Shown here: piece by piece, positions 24,234-33,268 of the stretch | Layout: each line of letters starts with the position of its first letter | Position numbering within the stretch: position 1 is the stretch's first letter | DNA from: Acidobacteriota bacterium | GTDB lineage: Bacteria > Acidobacteriota > Holophagae > Acanthopleuribacterales > Acanthopleuribacteraceae | Length of the DNA stretch: 60,414 nt | NCBI GenBank assembly: GCA_002747255.1 | Contig: PDUC01000046.1 | Location: 1-60,414, forward strand | Direction: 5' to 3' | The notes under the pieces: generated by a model | Told to the model about the DNA's origin: nothing | Databases searched by the model: none | The model's input: only the letters and a program-made list of their open reading frames with translations | Translations under genes and position numbers: made by a program

Positions 24234-26453
24234 TCACATTTTCTCCTTCGCTTCGTTCAGGCCGTCCAGTACGAGCCCTGTGGTGATGGTTTCAGGCAGA
24301 AGAATGGGCTCTCCCTCACCCGGATAGAAAAGGTAGATGGGAACACCGGCCCGCTTGAAGCTGTGAATGAATTCGGTGATCTTGGGGTCTTCATCGGTGT
24401 AGTCCACTTTCATGGTAACCACATTGTTTTTTGCAAATGCGGATCGAACTCCCTTCGTATCGACAACCAGCTTTTCATTGACTTTGCAAGTGGCACACCA
24501 TTCCGCCGTAAAGTCCAGAAAGACCAATTTGTTTTTATTTCTGAAGTGTTCCAGAACTTTTGGAGAGTAAGGTATCCATGCGATTTTCTCTGCGGTGGTT
24601 TTCATGGCCTCCAGTTCCTCGATAAACTGCTGCCCGCCGCCGTGCTGCGATTGCGATTCACTGAGGAATTTCAATCTCAAGTCGTTTTTATAGGAGTTGA
24701 TGGCATCAAATGGTTTACTGACATCAAAGAGTTTGAAAAGACCCAGCCAGACACCGCAGATAATGAGCAGAACATTGACAATCAAGCCTTTGGCTTTCGG
24801 GCCGTGAAAAAAGGTTTTGCCGTGAATCCAGGCGGCACAGGCCAGGAAGAGCAGCAGGGTAAGTGTGCCGATAATGGCTGTTGATCCAGAGAGATTCATG
24901 AGTGTGTTCATCAGCCAGATGACGGTGGCAAATAGCAGGAAGCCCATTACGACTTTGAAATAGTCCATCCAGGCACCGGGTTTAGGCAGGAATTTCAGTA
25001 AGCCAGGAGAGTAGCAAAGAACCAGATAGGGTGTGGCCAAACCGAACGCGATTAACTCAAAGATAACCAGTATCTGCCACGATTCGGCCGTAACGGCCCA
25101 ACCGTAGGCGGCACCGAGACCGGGCGCGGTACAGGGCGTTGACAGAATGGTCATCAAGCCGCCTTGATAAAAGGCGCCCAGTAGACCTCTTTTTTGTGCG
25201 AGCCCTTGTATTTTCTGGCTTTGCGGTGCCTCAATTTCAAAAACTCCCACAAAACTGAGTGCCATCACAAAGATTAACGCGATCATGAAGATAACAAATC
25301 CGGGGTTTTGGAATTGGAAGCCGATTCCCAGGCTCTCACCAGCGGCTTTGGCCGCAATCAGAAAACCGGCCAAAATGGCAAAACTCACCATAATGCCAAG
25401 GGTGTACATCCAGCCAAACTGGATTCGCCTTGCGGCACTTTCACCTGCTTCGTTGATAATGCTGAAAACTTTCAAGGAGAGCACGGGCAGTACACATGGC
25501 ATTAAATTGAGAATCAATCCGCCAAAGAAGGCAAGGAGCAGAATGTAGAGCATACTTGGTGGCACTTTGGTGGTCGTTGCTTCAGGTTCAGCCGGTGTTT
25601 CCATTGAAATGCCACCGGCTTTTTCTTTGGGCAGTTCTTGCGGGAAAACGGGAATTCGGTAGAGCTCTTTGCTGCCGTTGATTTCAACCTCGAGCACACC
25701 GTAGAGAAAGAGATCTTTTTTCGCGACTTCAGCCCAGGGTGAATACTCGATTAAAAGACGGTTACCCTCCATGGTGACAGAGGTCATTTCGGAGTCTTTT
25801 TGATAACCGGGAAAGAAACGAAGGGGCTTGAAGGTGACGCCTTCCTTGGGTTTAAGATCGACTTTGGCATTCCAGACATCTTCTGTTAAATTGAGGCTCG
25901 TTTCAACTTCGAAAGGGCCGGCTGGAGTCAGTTTGACTGGAATCATCTTTTGAGTTTCTTTAAAGAGTGCGGCCTCTTTTGACTCGGTCTGCTGGCCGGT
26001 TTTTAACACGAGCTGGACTTTCTGTTCTCCAGGCAGGCAAATACCCTTGCATTCAAGCCAGCTAACCACACCTTTGATGTCAATCTCTTTGGCAGATCCC
26101 GTGTAAACGGCATTGGCAATGAGCGTCGTTTTATCGTCGTAGCCATAGGTTACAAAGCCCGCGTCATCGACGTACTTTTTGGGTAACGGGAATTGCAGAG
26201 CACCAATGTCGAGCCCGCTCACTTCAGTCCAGGCGACATCAGTAGGAATACCCGAAGAACCGGGGTTTTCCCAATAGGTGTGCCAATGATCCTGCATCTC
26301 TATGTGGATACCAAGCTGAAAGGGCTTACCTGTTTCAATTTCACTATGTGATGAGATAAGTTGAACCTGAACATGACTTTCAGCCTTGACGGTGTTTGTA
26401 GAGCATGCCAATCCCAGAAAGAGCAGGATGGATGCGGCCAGCGTGTGTTTCAT
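24234..26453 (-). CDS. DsbD-type protein-disulfide reductase
   Basis: This is a 739-residue inner-membrane electron carrier. A signal peptide (MKHTLAASILLFLGLACSTN) ends in a possible lipobox LGLAC. A periplasmic beta domain (to about residue 290) with CKGICLPG-type cysteines follows. The DsbD core of eight helices has NLMPCVLPVLSLK and LSTPCTAPGLGAAYGW, whose Cys pair relays electrons. A C-terminal thioredoxin domain carries EWCATCK (Cys653/656). It passes reducing power from cytoplasmic thioredoxin to the periplasm, for instance for cytochrome c maturation. I use ATG 26453, preceded by GAGGA, rather than the frame start at 26510, because the signal peptide begins there. First gene of the minus-strand run to 19591. 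Confidence 0.9.
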   Translation of the reverse strand: MKHTLAASILLFLGLACSTNTVKAESHVQVQLISSHSEIETGKPFQLGIHIEMQDHWHTYWENPGSSGIPTDVAWTEVSGLDIGALQFPLPKKYVDDAGFVTYGYDDKTTLIANAVYTGSAKEIDIKGVVSWLECKGICLPGEQKVQLVLKTGQQTESKEAALFKETQKMIPVKLTPAGPFEVETSLNLTEDVWNAKVDLKPKEGVTFKPLRFFPGYQKDSEMTSVTMEGNRLLIEYSPWAEVAKKDLFLYGVLEVEINGSKELYRIPVFPQELPKEKAGGISMETPAEPEATTTKVPPSMLYILLLAFFGGLILNLMPCVLPVLSLKVFSIINEAGESAARRIQFGWMYTLGIMVSFAILAGFLIAAKAAGESLGIGFQFQNPGFVIFMIALIFVMALSFVGVFEIEAPQSQKIQGLAQKRGLLGAFYQGGLMTILSTPCTAPGLGAAYGWAVTAESWQILVIFELIAFGLATPYLVLCYSPGLLKFLPKPGAWMDYFKVVMGFLLFATVIWLMNTLMNLSGSTAIIGTLTLLLFLACAAWIHGKTFFHGPKAKGLIVNVLLIICGVWLGLFKLFDVSKPFDAINSYKNDLRLKFLSESQSQHGGGQQFIEELEAMKTTAEKIAWIPYSPKVLEHFRNKNKLVFLDFTAEWCATCKVNEKLVVDTKGVRSAFAKNNVVTMKVDYTDEDPKITEFIHSFKRAGVPIYLFYPGEGEPILLPETITTGLVLDGLNEAKEKM

Positions 26454-26743
26454 TTTGATTCCTCTGTTTTGCGGTGTACCCCATTTGAGGGAGTCGCGGT
26501 ATTTTATCACGCTTTGGAATAAAACAGAATTTCGTTATGGCTGCTATCGGGTTTTGTGAAGCTGAATGATGGCGTGTTTTCCTGATGACAGGCCTAATTC
26601 GGCCTTTAAGCGCGGTCAAACCTTTCTTCCATGGTGACATTTTGTCAAAAAAATGATTCAATTGGTATACCCGTTCCATAGGGAAACACTTTGGGAACAT
26701 CTGACGTATGATAACTTTGTAATGAAACTCGGGAGGTGTCCAA

Positions 26744-27676
26744 TTGAGTAAAGGGTCGTCATCATGCCTGAAATTCTGCCTTGGATGCTGTGCTGGCGTG
26801 GTTGTCTCAATAGTTTTGATTGCAGCTTTTTCGATATTTTATGTGAAAAGCAATCAGCTGGATACACCTGTCTTTGAAGAGATATCGGAAATCCAGCAGT
26901 TTGAATCCCATGAAATTCAGGGTGTCGTTTTAAGCGAGTTACCTCAGGATATCGTGCCCATCGACATTGTTGTCGAGGCTGAATTCTGTAGTTTGACTCT
27001 GGCGCCCGACGCGCCCCATGGAACTGTCAAAGTGGAAGGGGAATGCGACTCCGCAAACGGTCAGTTCGAGTTCATTACCAACAATCAGCCTGATCAAAAA
27101 GAATTGACAGTTTCCTATCGAAGCTCCAAGAGTATTTTCTTCAATTTGGGTAATGAACATGCGGATGATGTGATGAACAGAAATCACTTAATCGTTCACC
27201 TGCCAGTCGATTCAGCGATTAATCTGACGGTCATACACAACAAGGGCAGCTTGGATATGGATTTCAGCGGTATCCCTCTGAACTACTTGAATATTAATAG
27301 CCATTTTTCAGAAGTTGAAATGCGAAACATGATTAAAAACCCGCTTGTTCTCAGTGAGTTTTTTCTGGAACAGGCAATGGGTGAACTCAAACTGCGAAAT
27401 TTTGAGAATTTCAGGTTCAGTACAATGAATTTCGATTTTTCCATGGGTGATTTTACACTGAGTAGCAACGGACTGTTTTACCGTTCTGCCGCCATCCATA
27501 TGGATTCCTCCATGTTTTCAGGGAGAATAGAATTTCCTGAAAATGTTAAAATTATCAATCAACTGAAACCCCGATCCGGAAAGGTTTTTATCACCGAACA
27601 ACCTCAATTGGAGAAGAATGTAGAAGTGACACTGGAAGGCGATTGCGCGTTTGGAGAATTGACTATTGCTCAATGA
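26744..27676 (+). CDS. membrane-anchored DUF4097/toast-rack-like beta protein
   Basis: In this 310-residue protein, residues 8-35 form one membrane helix (CLGCCAGVVVSIVLIAAFSIF), preceded by a Cys-rich SSSCLKFCLGCC segment. The remainder is all-beta and looks like the adhesin-type repeats of DUF4097 proteins (INLTVIHNKGSLDMDFSGI, FSTMNFDFSMGDFTLSS, SGKVFITEQP). The start codon is TTG with GGGAGGTG seven bases upstream. The stop is 28 bases from the RNase G gene and the two probably share a transcript. A stress-responsive envelope sensor is possible, by analogy with LiaF-type proteins. The function is unknown. Confidence 0.7.
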   Translation: MSKGSSSCLKFCLGCCAGVVVSIVLIAAFSIFYVKSNQLDTPVFEEISEIQQFESHEIQGVVLSELPQDIVPIDIVVEAEFCSLTLAPDAPHGTVKVEGECDSANGQFEFITNNQPDQKELTVSYRSSKSIFFNLGNEHADDVMNRNHLIVHLPVDSAINLTVIHNKGSLDMDFSGIPLNYLNINSHFSEVEMRNMIKNPLVLSEFFLEQAMGELKLRNFENFRFSTMNFDFSMGDFTLSSNGLFYRSAAIHMDSSMFSGRIEFPENVKIINQLKPRSGKVFITEQPQLEKNVEVTLEGDCAFGELTIAQ

Positions 27677-27703
27677 TAAAAGAAAGGCCAAGAGTGTGAA
27701 GGA

Positions 27704-29116
27704 ATGACTACCCATTCTCTGTATCTTTCGCAAGCCGGTGAAGTGATCCAAATAGCTCTTAAAGAGGAAGAGCGGCTTAAAAGGTTCGAGCAGATTTTGC
27801 CGTGGAAACCTGCTGTTCTGGATCGAATCTATTCGGCGAAAATTTTGGATGTCGATAAGGGGCTCTGTGCAGCCTTTCTCGATTTAGGTGATCGGGAGGG
27901 TTTTTTGCGCTTTAGAAAAACAAACGAACGGGGAAATGCAAACGGCCAGTTACCTTTCAAACCGGGTCAGAACATGATAGTTCAAGTTCACAAGATGCCC
28001 GCCCCGGGAAAACGGATTCCCTGTTCCAACAGTATCAGCCTGGCGGGATTTCACACCGTTTTTCGGCCGCATGGCAATAAGGTGGGCTTTAGCAGGCGTT
28101 TCGCGGGTGATAAAGCCCAAATCAGGAAATGGTTTCAAAAGCTCGATGATATGCCAGGAGGTTGGCTCTTTCGGTCGTCTGTGAGGAAAGTGGATTTCAC
28201 TTCTCTGGAGCGGGAATGTCGTTTTTTGTATGCAAAGTGGCTTGCAATGGAAGAAAGCTACCGCCAATCCGGGCGTATACGCATCCTGGAAGATGCTTTT
28301 TCCGATCCTGTCAAGAAGACCGTTTCCGATTGTTTGGCCTTTGATCTCAAACAGGTCATGGTCGACTCGGATCAACTGTTTGAGAAAATCATGAACTGGG
28401 CTAAAGCATTCTTTCCCTACCTGTGTGATCGCATTCATCGCTATTCCACCCAAAGCAGCAGTGAAAATGTACCGCTGTTTGCGATGTATGGCCTGGAAAA
28501 AGATATCCGCGAACTGTCGCGGCCAAAGATCTGGTTAAAAAATGGGGGCTACCTTTTATTCAACCAAACGGATGCCATGTTTGTCATCGATGTCAACTCG
28601 GGAAAGGCAGCAGCCAACACCGCTAAAAAACAGAAAACCAATCTTCAAGCGGCTGAAGTGGCGGCACGACAGGTGGTACTCAGGAACATGGGTGGTCTGA
28701 TTGCCATTGATTTTATCAATCTCAAAGAACAACGCGAAGTGCAGGCGGTGGAACATGCCTTTGTAAGGGCTTTGGGTGATGATGCCGTGAATTGCCAAAT
28801 TGAAAAAATCAACTCGCTCGGTGTTCTGTGTCTCAGCAGGAGAAGGCGCGGCGAAAGCCTGTGGCACATGACAACCGAAAGCTGTTCTCACTGTCAGGGT
28901 GCGGGTTTTCAGGAGTCCATTGAACAAACCGTGGTGCGAATGCAAGTGGAGCTGCAATCACTTGAACAGGTGGATGTCGTCTTGAAGGTGGGTAAAGAAC
29001 TTCATCAATGGCTTCAAGCCCATCGAAACGTATCGTGGTTTCCCGCCGCGTGGCGTGTTGAGGTTCAATACGCGCGAAGTCTGGGTGACCGGGAATACTG
29101 TATTGAACCGAGGTGA
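27704..29116 (+). CDS. rng: ribonuclease G/E family endoribonuclease
   Basis: This 470-residue RNase G-like enzyme belongs to the family that processes rRNA 5' ends and mRNA. An S1-like segment is at residues 45-70 (RIYSAKILDVDKGLCAAFLDLGD). The catalytic metal Asp residues are in MFVIDVNSG and IAIDFINLKE. The Zn-link is CSHCQGAG. The size matches RNase G, without the RNase E scaffold tail. The S1 and RNase H-like parts are somewhat divergent (for example SNSISLAGF before the 5' sensor). AAGGA touches the ATG, so the exact start may be a few codons different. It follows the DUF4097-like gene by 28 bases. Confidence 0.87.
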   Translation: MTTHSLYLSQAGEVIQIALKEEERLKRFEQILPWKPAVLDRIYSAKILDVDKGLCAAFLDLGDREGFLRFRKTNERGNANGQLPFKPGQNMIVQVHKMPAPGKRIPCSNSISLAGFHTVFRPHGNKVGFSRRFAGDKAQIRKWFQKLDDMPGGWLFRSSVRKVDFTSLERECRFLYAKWLAMEESYRQSGRIRILEDAFSDPVKKTVSDCLAFDLKQVMVDSDQLFEKIMNWAKAFFPYLCDRIHRYSTQSSSENVPLFAMYGLEKDIRELSRPKIWLKNGGYLLFNQTDAMFVIDVNSGKAAANTAKKQKTNLQAAEVAARQVVLRNMGGLIAIDFINLKEQREVQAVEHAFVRALGDDAVNCQIEKINSLGVLCLSRRRRGESLWHMTTESCSHCQGAGFQESIEQTVVRMQVELQSLEQVDVVLKVGKELHQWLQAHRNVSWFPAAWRVEVQYARSLGDREYCIEPR

Positions 29117-29196
29117 AGAACTCGTACTCAAGAGCGTAACCTGGACGTTTATGTTCAGCTCATTTCCCGTTATCTGCATTTTTTTGTAAATTGTGC

Positions 29197-29225
29197 TTGT
29201 GTCACATTGTAGGAAGAACTATAAT
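29197..29225 (+). promoter_or_regulatory. sigma70-type promoter for rpmG
   Basis: TTGTGT (29197-29202), a 17-base spacer and a perfect TATAAT (29220-29225) lie 66 bases upstream of rpmG. Confidence 0.6.
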
Positions 29226-29290
29226 GCGCGTTTGCGGCTTGAAACGGATTGCGTTTCGGCACAAGAAATGAAAAGTGGTGAGGTTATATC

Positions 29291-29476
29291 GTGGCAAAAC
29301 CAAAAAAAGGGAACCGAATAAAAATTATTGTACAGTGTACAGAATTCAAGGAAGCGGGTGTACCCCCTTCAAGATACTCCACTTTCAAGAACAGGAAAAA
29401 TACACCCGAACGTCTCGAAATCAAAAAATACAACCCCTGGCTTAGAAAGCACACGGTACACAAAGAAATAAAGTAA
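29291..29476 (+). CDS. rpmG: 50S ribosomal protein L33, zinc-free form
   Basis: This 61-residue L33 has family motifs [30 protein letters not shown] and [11 protein letters not shown]. Only one cysteine (CTE) remains of the four found in zinc-binding L33, so this is a C-minus form. The [12 protein letters not shown] insert resembles L33 of planctomycete- and verrucomicrobium-like lineages. It is a structural protein of the large subunit near the E site. The GTG start has GAGGT upstream. Its own promoter and a strong terminator make it a single-gene unit. Confidence 0.92.
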   Translation: MAKPKKGNRIKIIVQCTEFKEAGVPPSRYSTFKNRKNTPERLEIKKYNPWLRKHTVHKEIK

Positions 29477-29502
29477 GATTGACGCCTGTTTTTAGATTGT
29501 GA

Positions 29503-29528
29503 AAGCCCCGCTTTGTCGGGGCTTTTTT
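29503..29528 (+). terminator. Rho-independent terminator after rpmG
   Basis: AAGCCCCG pairs with CGGGGCTT around CTTTGT, followed by TTTTTT. Confidence 0.88.
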
Positions 29529-29634
29529 GTTATAAGTGTTTGAAAAACCCGTGTCACAGGTAAGATCGTATCACTCCCAATGGAGAAGCGAGACCCCCTC
29601 AAAAGCTAAAACACCCAATAATTCAGAAGAAAGC

Positions 29635-29663
29635 TTGACAAAATCAAAAGACAACTATATAAC
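29635..29663 (+). promoter_or_regulatory. sigma70-type promoter for the RND gene cluster
   Basis: A perfect TTGACA (29635-29640), 17-base spacer and TATAAC (29658-29663) lie 33 bases before the RND gene. Confidence 0.75.
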
Positions 29664-29695
29664 TAAATGGTGATATTGAATGCGGAGGATGTAAG

Positions 29696-32242
29696 ATGGT
29701 CCAGAAAATGTTAACGGAGTTCGCAATTAAGAGGCCCAAGCTCATTATGGTATTGAGTGTTCTCATTACCATATTCTTTCTTGCGGCGTTTCCAAGTCTA
29801 AGAACCGATACCGATCCAGTGCACATGCTGCCACAGGACAATGAGACAGTTGTGCTGTATGATCAGATTAAAGAGGAATTTCATCTTTCAGATATAGTTG
29901 CCCTGGGCATCAAGACCAAAGACGGCAGCTCTCTTTTCACGGTTGATGGTTTGACGAAGATACACAAAATAACCGAAGAAATACTCGACATTGTCGATGA
30001 ACCCCAAGCTGAAACGGATATGAGCAGGTTCTTTAAAAAGTTGCAGTTCTTGAAAGACCACTCCAAAGAAAGCCAAGAGGCTAAAGAGATCATGGTCAAG
30101 GAAGACATTATTTCCCTCAGCACCATCGATGACATTGTACTCAATGAAAATGGCGAATTGCTGGTTACGCCGCTAATGGCACAACCGCCGAAAACAGAGG
30201 CAGAAGCGGCTGAGAAACTGGCCATTTTAAATGACAACCCCATGTACGGCGGTAAGCTCATAGCCCGCGATGGAAGTTTGGTTGGCATTTTCATGCCTTT
30301 GCAGAAGGGTATGAAAGAACGGAGCTATGCTCTGGGAGAAAAGGTAAAAGCCATTGCGGAAAAGTATCTCGGAGAGAATGAAACCTATTATTTTGCGGGT
30401 CTTCCCATTGCTGAATCCACTTTCGGAAACGAAATGTTCATTCAAATGGCCGTTTACGCGCCCATGGCGGGGTTGGTTATTTTCCTCTTGATGCTCTTCT
30501 TTTTCAGGAGCGTGAAAATCGTCATCGCTCCCATGATTTTAGGCGGCATGACGGTTATCTGGTCTATGGGTGCCTTAATCTACTCCGGCAATGTCATTCA
30601 CATCATGAGCTCCATGATTCCCATTTTCCTGCTGCCAATAGTCGTTTTGGACTCCATTCACATACTCAGTTTAATGAGTGCCAAGATGAGTCAATCCGAA
30701 AGTAAACCCGAAACCATTCGCCAGGTCATGAAAGAGCTGTTTTTGCCTATGCTCTACACGTCTTTGACGACCATGGTCGGTTTTGCTTCCCTTGCCGCCA
30801 CAGGCATTCCTCCTGTGGTCGTTTTTGGCGTAACCATTGCCTTTGGTGTGTTCCTGGCCTGGATTCTTTCCATTGTTTTCATTCCCGCTTACACCATGCT
30901 CTTGAGCGACAAGGCTCTGCAGGCTTTTGCCAGGCAGGGTGAAAAGAAGTCCTTTGTTGTGGAAATCGTTCAATCGGCGCATAAACTGGCGTGGAACTAC
31001 CCCAAGGCCATTATTCTGGTATCGCTCCTGGTGATGATGGTTTCTATTGTTGGTATCAGGCAAATCATTATCAACGACAACCCTGTTCGCTGGTTCAAAA
31101 ACGGTCACGACCTGCGCATTGCCGATTTGGCTATGAACGAGAAGCTGGCCGGAACGTACATGGCCAATTTGTATTTTGAAATTCCCGAGGAAGTCATTCC
31201 CAAAGAGAAAAGTGGTGAAACAGCGGCATCTGAAGACGAGTTTTCAGAGTTCGATGATTTTGAAGAGCAAGAAGTTGACGTGCCTTCGGTGAAAGATCCC
31301 GAAGTTATTGCCTACATCAATAAAATAGACGAGCACTTGAAGCAGATAAAAGATTCCCAGGGCCATAACATCGTTGGCGGGGTCACATCACTGGTGGATG
31401 TACTCAGAAAAATAGGGAAAACGGCCTTGGGTGACGACAGCATTCCAACCACCAGGGAACAGGTTTCCCAGTACCTGTTCCTTTACGAATCAGGTGATAT
31501 CAAGCGGGGTAAAGATCTCTGGAAAATCGTTACGCCTGTGGATTCGCCCTCCACACAGACCTGGGTTTACTTTAAATCCGGCGACAACCAGAATATGATG
31601 GCGGTGGCAGACAGTGTGGAGCAGTTCATGAAGGAAAACCCCGTTCCCACATTCGCCAATGCGGAGGGCAAGGAGTTCCCCTTGAAAGTGGAATGGTCCG
31701 GACTGATGAAGATTAACAATGTCTGGCAGTCTGAAATGGTTTCGGGAATGAGAGATGCCTTGATCGGTTCTTTTGTGATTGTCTTCTTGATGATGGTCTT
31801 CCTCTTCAGGTCGGTAAAGTGGGCATTTATTGCCATGCTGCCTTTGTCCATTACCATTATGTTCATTTACGGCTTAATCGGGTTTGCGGGCAAGTTTTAC
31901 GATATGCCCATCGCGGTTCTCTCCAGTTTAACCCTGGGTCTCAGCGTGGACTTTGCCATTCACTTCATTGAACATGCCATTGCATACAACAAGAAGAATC
32001 GCCATTTCGCGAAAACCTATGATGAGATCTTTAAAGGGACAGCCCAGGCCATTTGGCGCAATGTTCTGGTTATTTCCATTGGTTTCACACCTCTGTTCGG
32101 AGCCGCTCTTGTGCCTTATTTGACAGTCGGCTCTTTCTTCTTCCTCATCATGCTCATATCCGGCCTGACAACTTTGGTTCTCATGCCCGCAATTCTCAGG
32201 CAATTCCACCAATGGCTGCCTGGATTCAAAGAATATGTATAA
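29696..32242 (+). CDS. RND-superfamily (MMPL/HAE3-type) exporter
   Basis: This 848-residue inner-membrane transporter has two copies of an RND half: helix near residue 20, soluble loop 45-240, five helices 245-400, second helix near 440, second loop to about 680, and five closing helices. The sterol-sensing-like motif VLDSIHILSLMS and GLSVDFAIHFIEHAI, with the charged residue expected for proton coupling, are visible. The compact size and lack of large docking loops match HAE3/MmpL-like exporters that move lipids or hydrophobic compounds, rather than AcrB-type pumps. The second loop holds an acidic insert (SEDEFSEFDDFEEQEVD). GGAGG precedes ATG. A LolA-like gene begins 20 bases later. The substrate is unknown, probably a lipid. 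Confidence 0.88.
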   Translation: MVQKMLTEFAIKRPKLIMVLSVLITIFFLAAFPSLRTDTDPVHMLPQDNETVVLYDQIKEEFHLSDIVALGIKTKDGSSLFTVDGLTKIHKITEEILDIVDEPQAETDMSRFFKKLQFLKDHSKESQEAKEIMVKEDIISLSTIDDIVLNENGELLVTPLMAQPPKTEAEAAEKLAILNDNPMYGGKLIARDGSLVGIFMPLQKGMKERSYALGEKVKAIAEKYLGENETYYFAGLPIAESTFGNEMFIQMAVYAPMAGLVIFLLMLFFFRSVKIVIAPMILGGMTVIWSMGALIYSGNVIHIMSSMIPIFLLPIVVLDSIHILSLMSAKMSQSESKPETIRQVMKELFLPMLYTSLTTMVGFASLAATGIPPVVVFGVTIAFGVFLAWILSIVFIPAYTMLLSDKALQAFARQGEKKSFVVEIVQSAHKLAWNYPKAIILVSLLVMMVSIVGIRQIIINDNPVRWFKNGHDLRIADLAMNEKLAGTYMANLYFEIPEEVIPKEKSGETAASEDEFSEFDDFEEQEVDVPSVKDPEVIAYINKIDEHLKQIKDSQGHNIVGGVTSLVDVLRKIGKTALGDDSIPTTREQVSQYLFLYESGDIKRGKDLWKIVTPVDSPSTQTWVYFKSGDNQNMMAVADSVEQFMKENPVPTFANAEGKEFPLKVEWSGLMKINNVWQSEMVSGMRDALIGSFVIVFLMMVFLFRSVKWAFIAMLPLSITIMFIYGLIGFAGKFYDMPIAVLSSLTLGLSVDFAIHFIEHAIAYNKKNRHFAKTYDEIFKGTAQAIWRNVLVISIGFTPLFGAALVPYLTVGSFFFLIMLISGLTTLVLMPAILRQFHQWLPGFKEYV

Positions 32243-32262
32243 GAAAAAAAGGAGACAGTAAT

Positions 32263-33057
32263 ATGAAAAAGATCGCACTTTTAATGTGTCTTGTAAGCTC
32301 TGCTTTTGGCCTGCTTGGCCAGGACGTTAATGAAATAATGAAAAAAGCGCACTTGGCGGCATACTATCAGGGAGATGACGGCGTGGTTCAAATGCTCATG
32401 AAGGTCTATCCCAAAGGCGGCGGGAAGCCCATTAAAAAGGGCTTTTACATGATGAAACTCGATGTGGAAGAAGGCGGAAAACAGATGTTCTTCACCTATT
32501 TCGTCAGCCCTTCGGATATCAAGAGAACCACCTTCCTGGTTCACAAATTCATTGAAAAGGACGATTTCCGCAGACTCTACATACCTGCTTCCGATAAAGT
32601 GATCGCCATTGCCGGCAGTCGCAAGCAAGATCCCTTCATGGGTTCTGATTTTACCTATGAAGATGTTTCGGGAAGGCATTTCAGCAAAGACAACCACCAA
32701 CTGCTTGGAGAAGAAGAACAGGGCGGTGTTGCGTGCTATGTCACCGAGAGTGTTCCCAAAGTGAAAGAAGATAAAATTGCGAAAATGAAAGCCTGGATTG
32801 ACAAGGCAACTTACACACCTATGCGTGTGGACTTCTACAACCACGATGGCGTGGTCTATCGCTCTTATGTCTCTTCCAATGTGAAGGAGATTCAAGGTTT
32901 CCCAACCATTTTGAAACGCGTGATGACCTCTCCACTCAAAGGAACGAAAACAGAGATTCTTGTTAACCCCAAGAAGACGAAATACAATGTGGGACTCAAG
33001 GAAGATGTTTTCACCGAACGCTCCATGAAAAATCCACCCATGGAATTCTTCAAATAA
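32263..33057 (+). CDS. LolA-like outer-membrane lipoprotein-sorting protein
   Basis: This 264-residue exported protein has signal peptide MKKIALLMCLVSSAFGLLGQ and a LolA/LolB-like beta fold (FFTYFVSPSDIKRTTFLVH, RLYIPASDKVIAIAG, KAWIDKATYTPMRVDFYNHDG). This is the DUF4292/outer-membrane lipoprotein-sorting subgroup commonly found next to RND HAE3 transporters. It likely carries a lipid or lipophilic cargo across the periplasm for the RND exporter. The start at ATG 32263 has GGAGAC upstream. The long frame from 32053 is not the gene, because it overlaps the RND gene. Confidence 0.87.
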   Translation: MKKIALLMCLVSSAFGLLGQDVNEIMKKAHLAAYYQGDDGVVQMLMKVYPKGGGKPIKKGFYMMKLDVEEGGKQMFFTYFVSPSDIKRTTFLVHKFIEKDDFRRLYIPASDKVIAIAGSRKQDPFMGSDFTYEDVSGRHFSKDNHQLLGEEEQGGVACYVTESVPKVKEDKIAKMKAWIDKATYTPMRVDFYNHDGVVYRSYVSSNVKEIQGFPTILKRVMTSPLKGTKTEILVNPKKTKYNVGLKEDVFTERSMKNPPMEFFK

Positions 33058-33148
33058 GGTGACTGTTCAGAATGAAAGGAAGGCTGGCATTTGGCTGATA
33101 ACTCAATCACATGCTTGTAACCGCCGAACGTTCATTCCAATCCTCCCG

Positions 33149-33178
33149 CTGCCCGGAACAGTTTCCGGGCAGTGTTTT
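33149..33178 (+). terminator. Rho-independent terminator after the LolA-like gene
   Basis: CTGCCCGGAA (33149-33158) pairs with TTCCGGGCAG (33163-33172) around CAGT, followed by TGTTTTTC. It separates the RND/LolA-like pair from the barrel gene or attenuates read-through into it. Confidence 0.82.
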
Positions 33179-33268
33179 TCATTTCAGTCTGAATCAACGG
33201 GCTTGAAACAATTCAAAATGGACTGGTGAAAAGGACCATGCTCAGTGTTGCGAAAACAGGAGATTAAC

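Noticed and set aside
26635-26647. TGACA-TTT-TGTCA palindrome upstream of the 26744 gene
   Set aside because: Too short and too common a pattern to call an operator without conservation.
32053-33057. 334-residue gene starting inside the RND gene
   Set aside because: The signal peptide and ribosome site place the start at 32263; the upstream part is the RND gene read in another frame.
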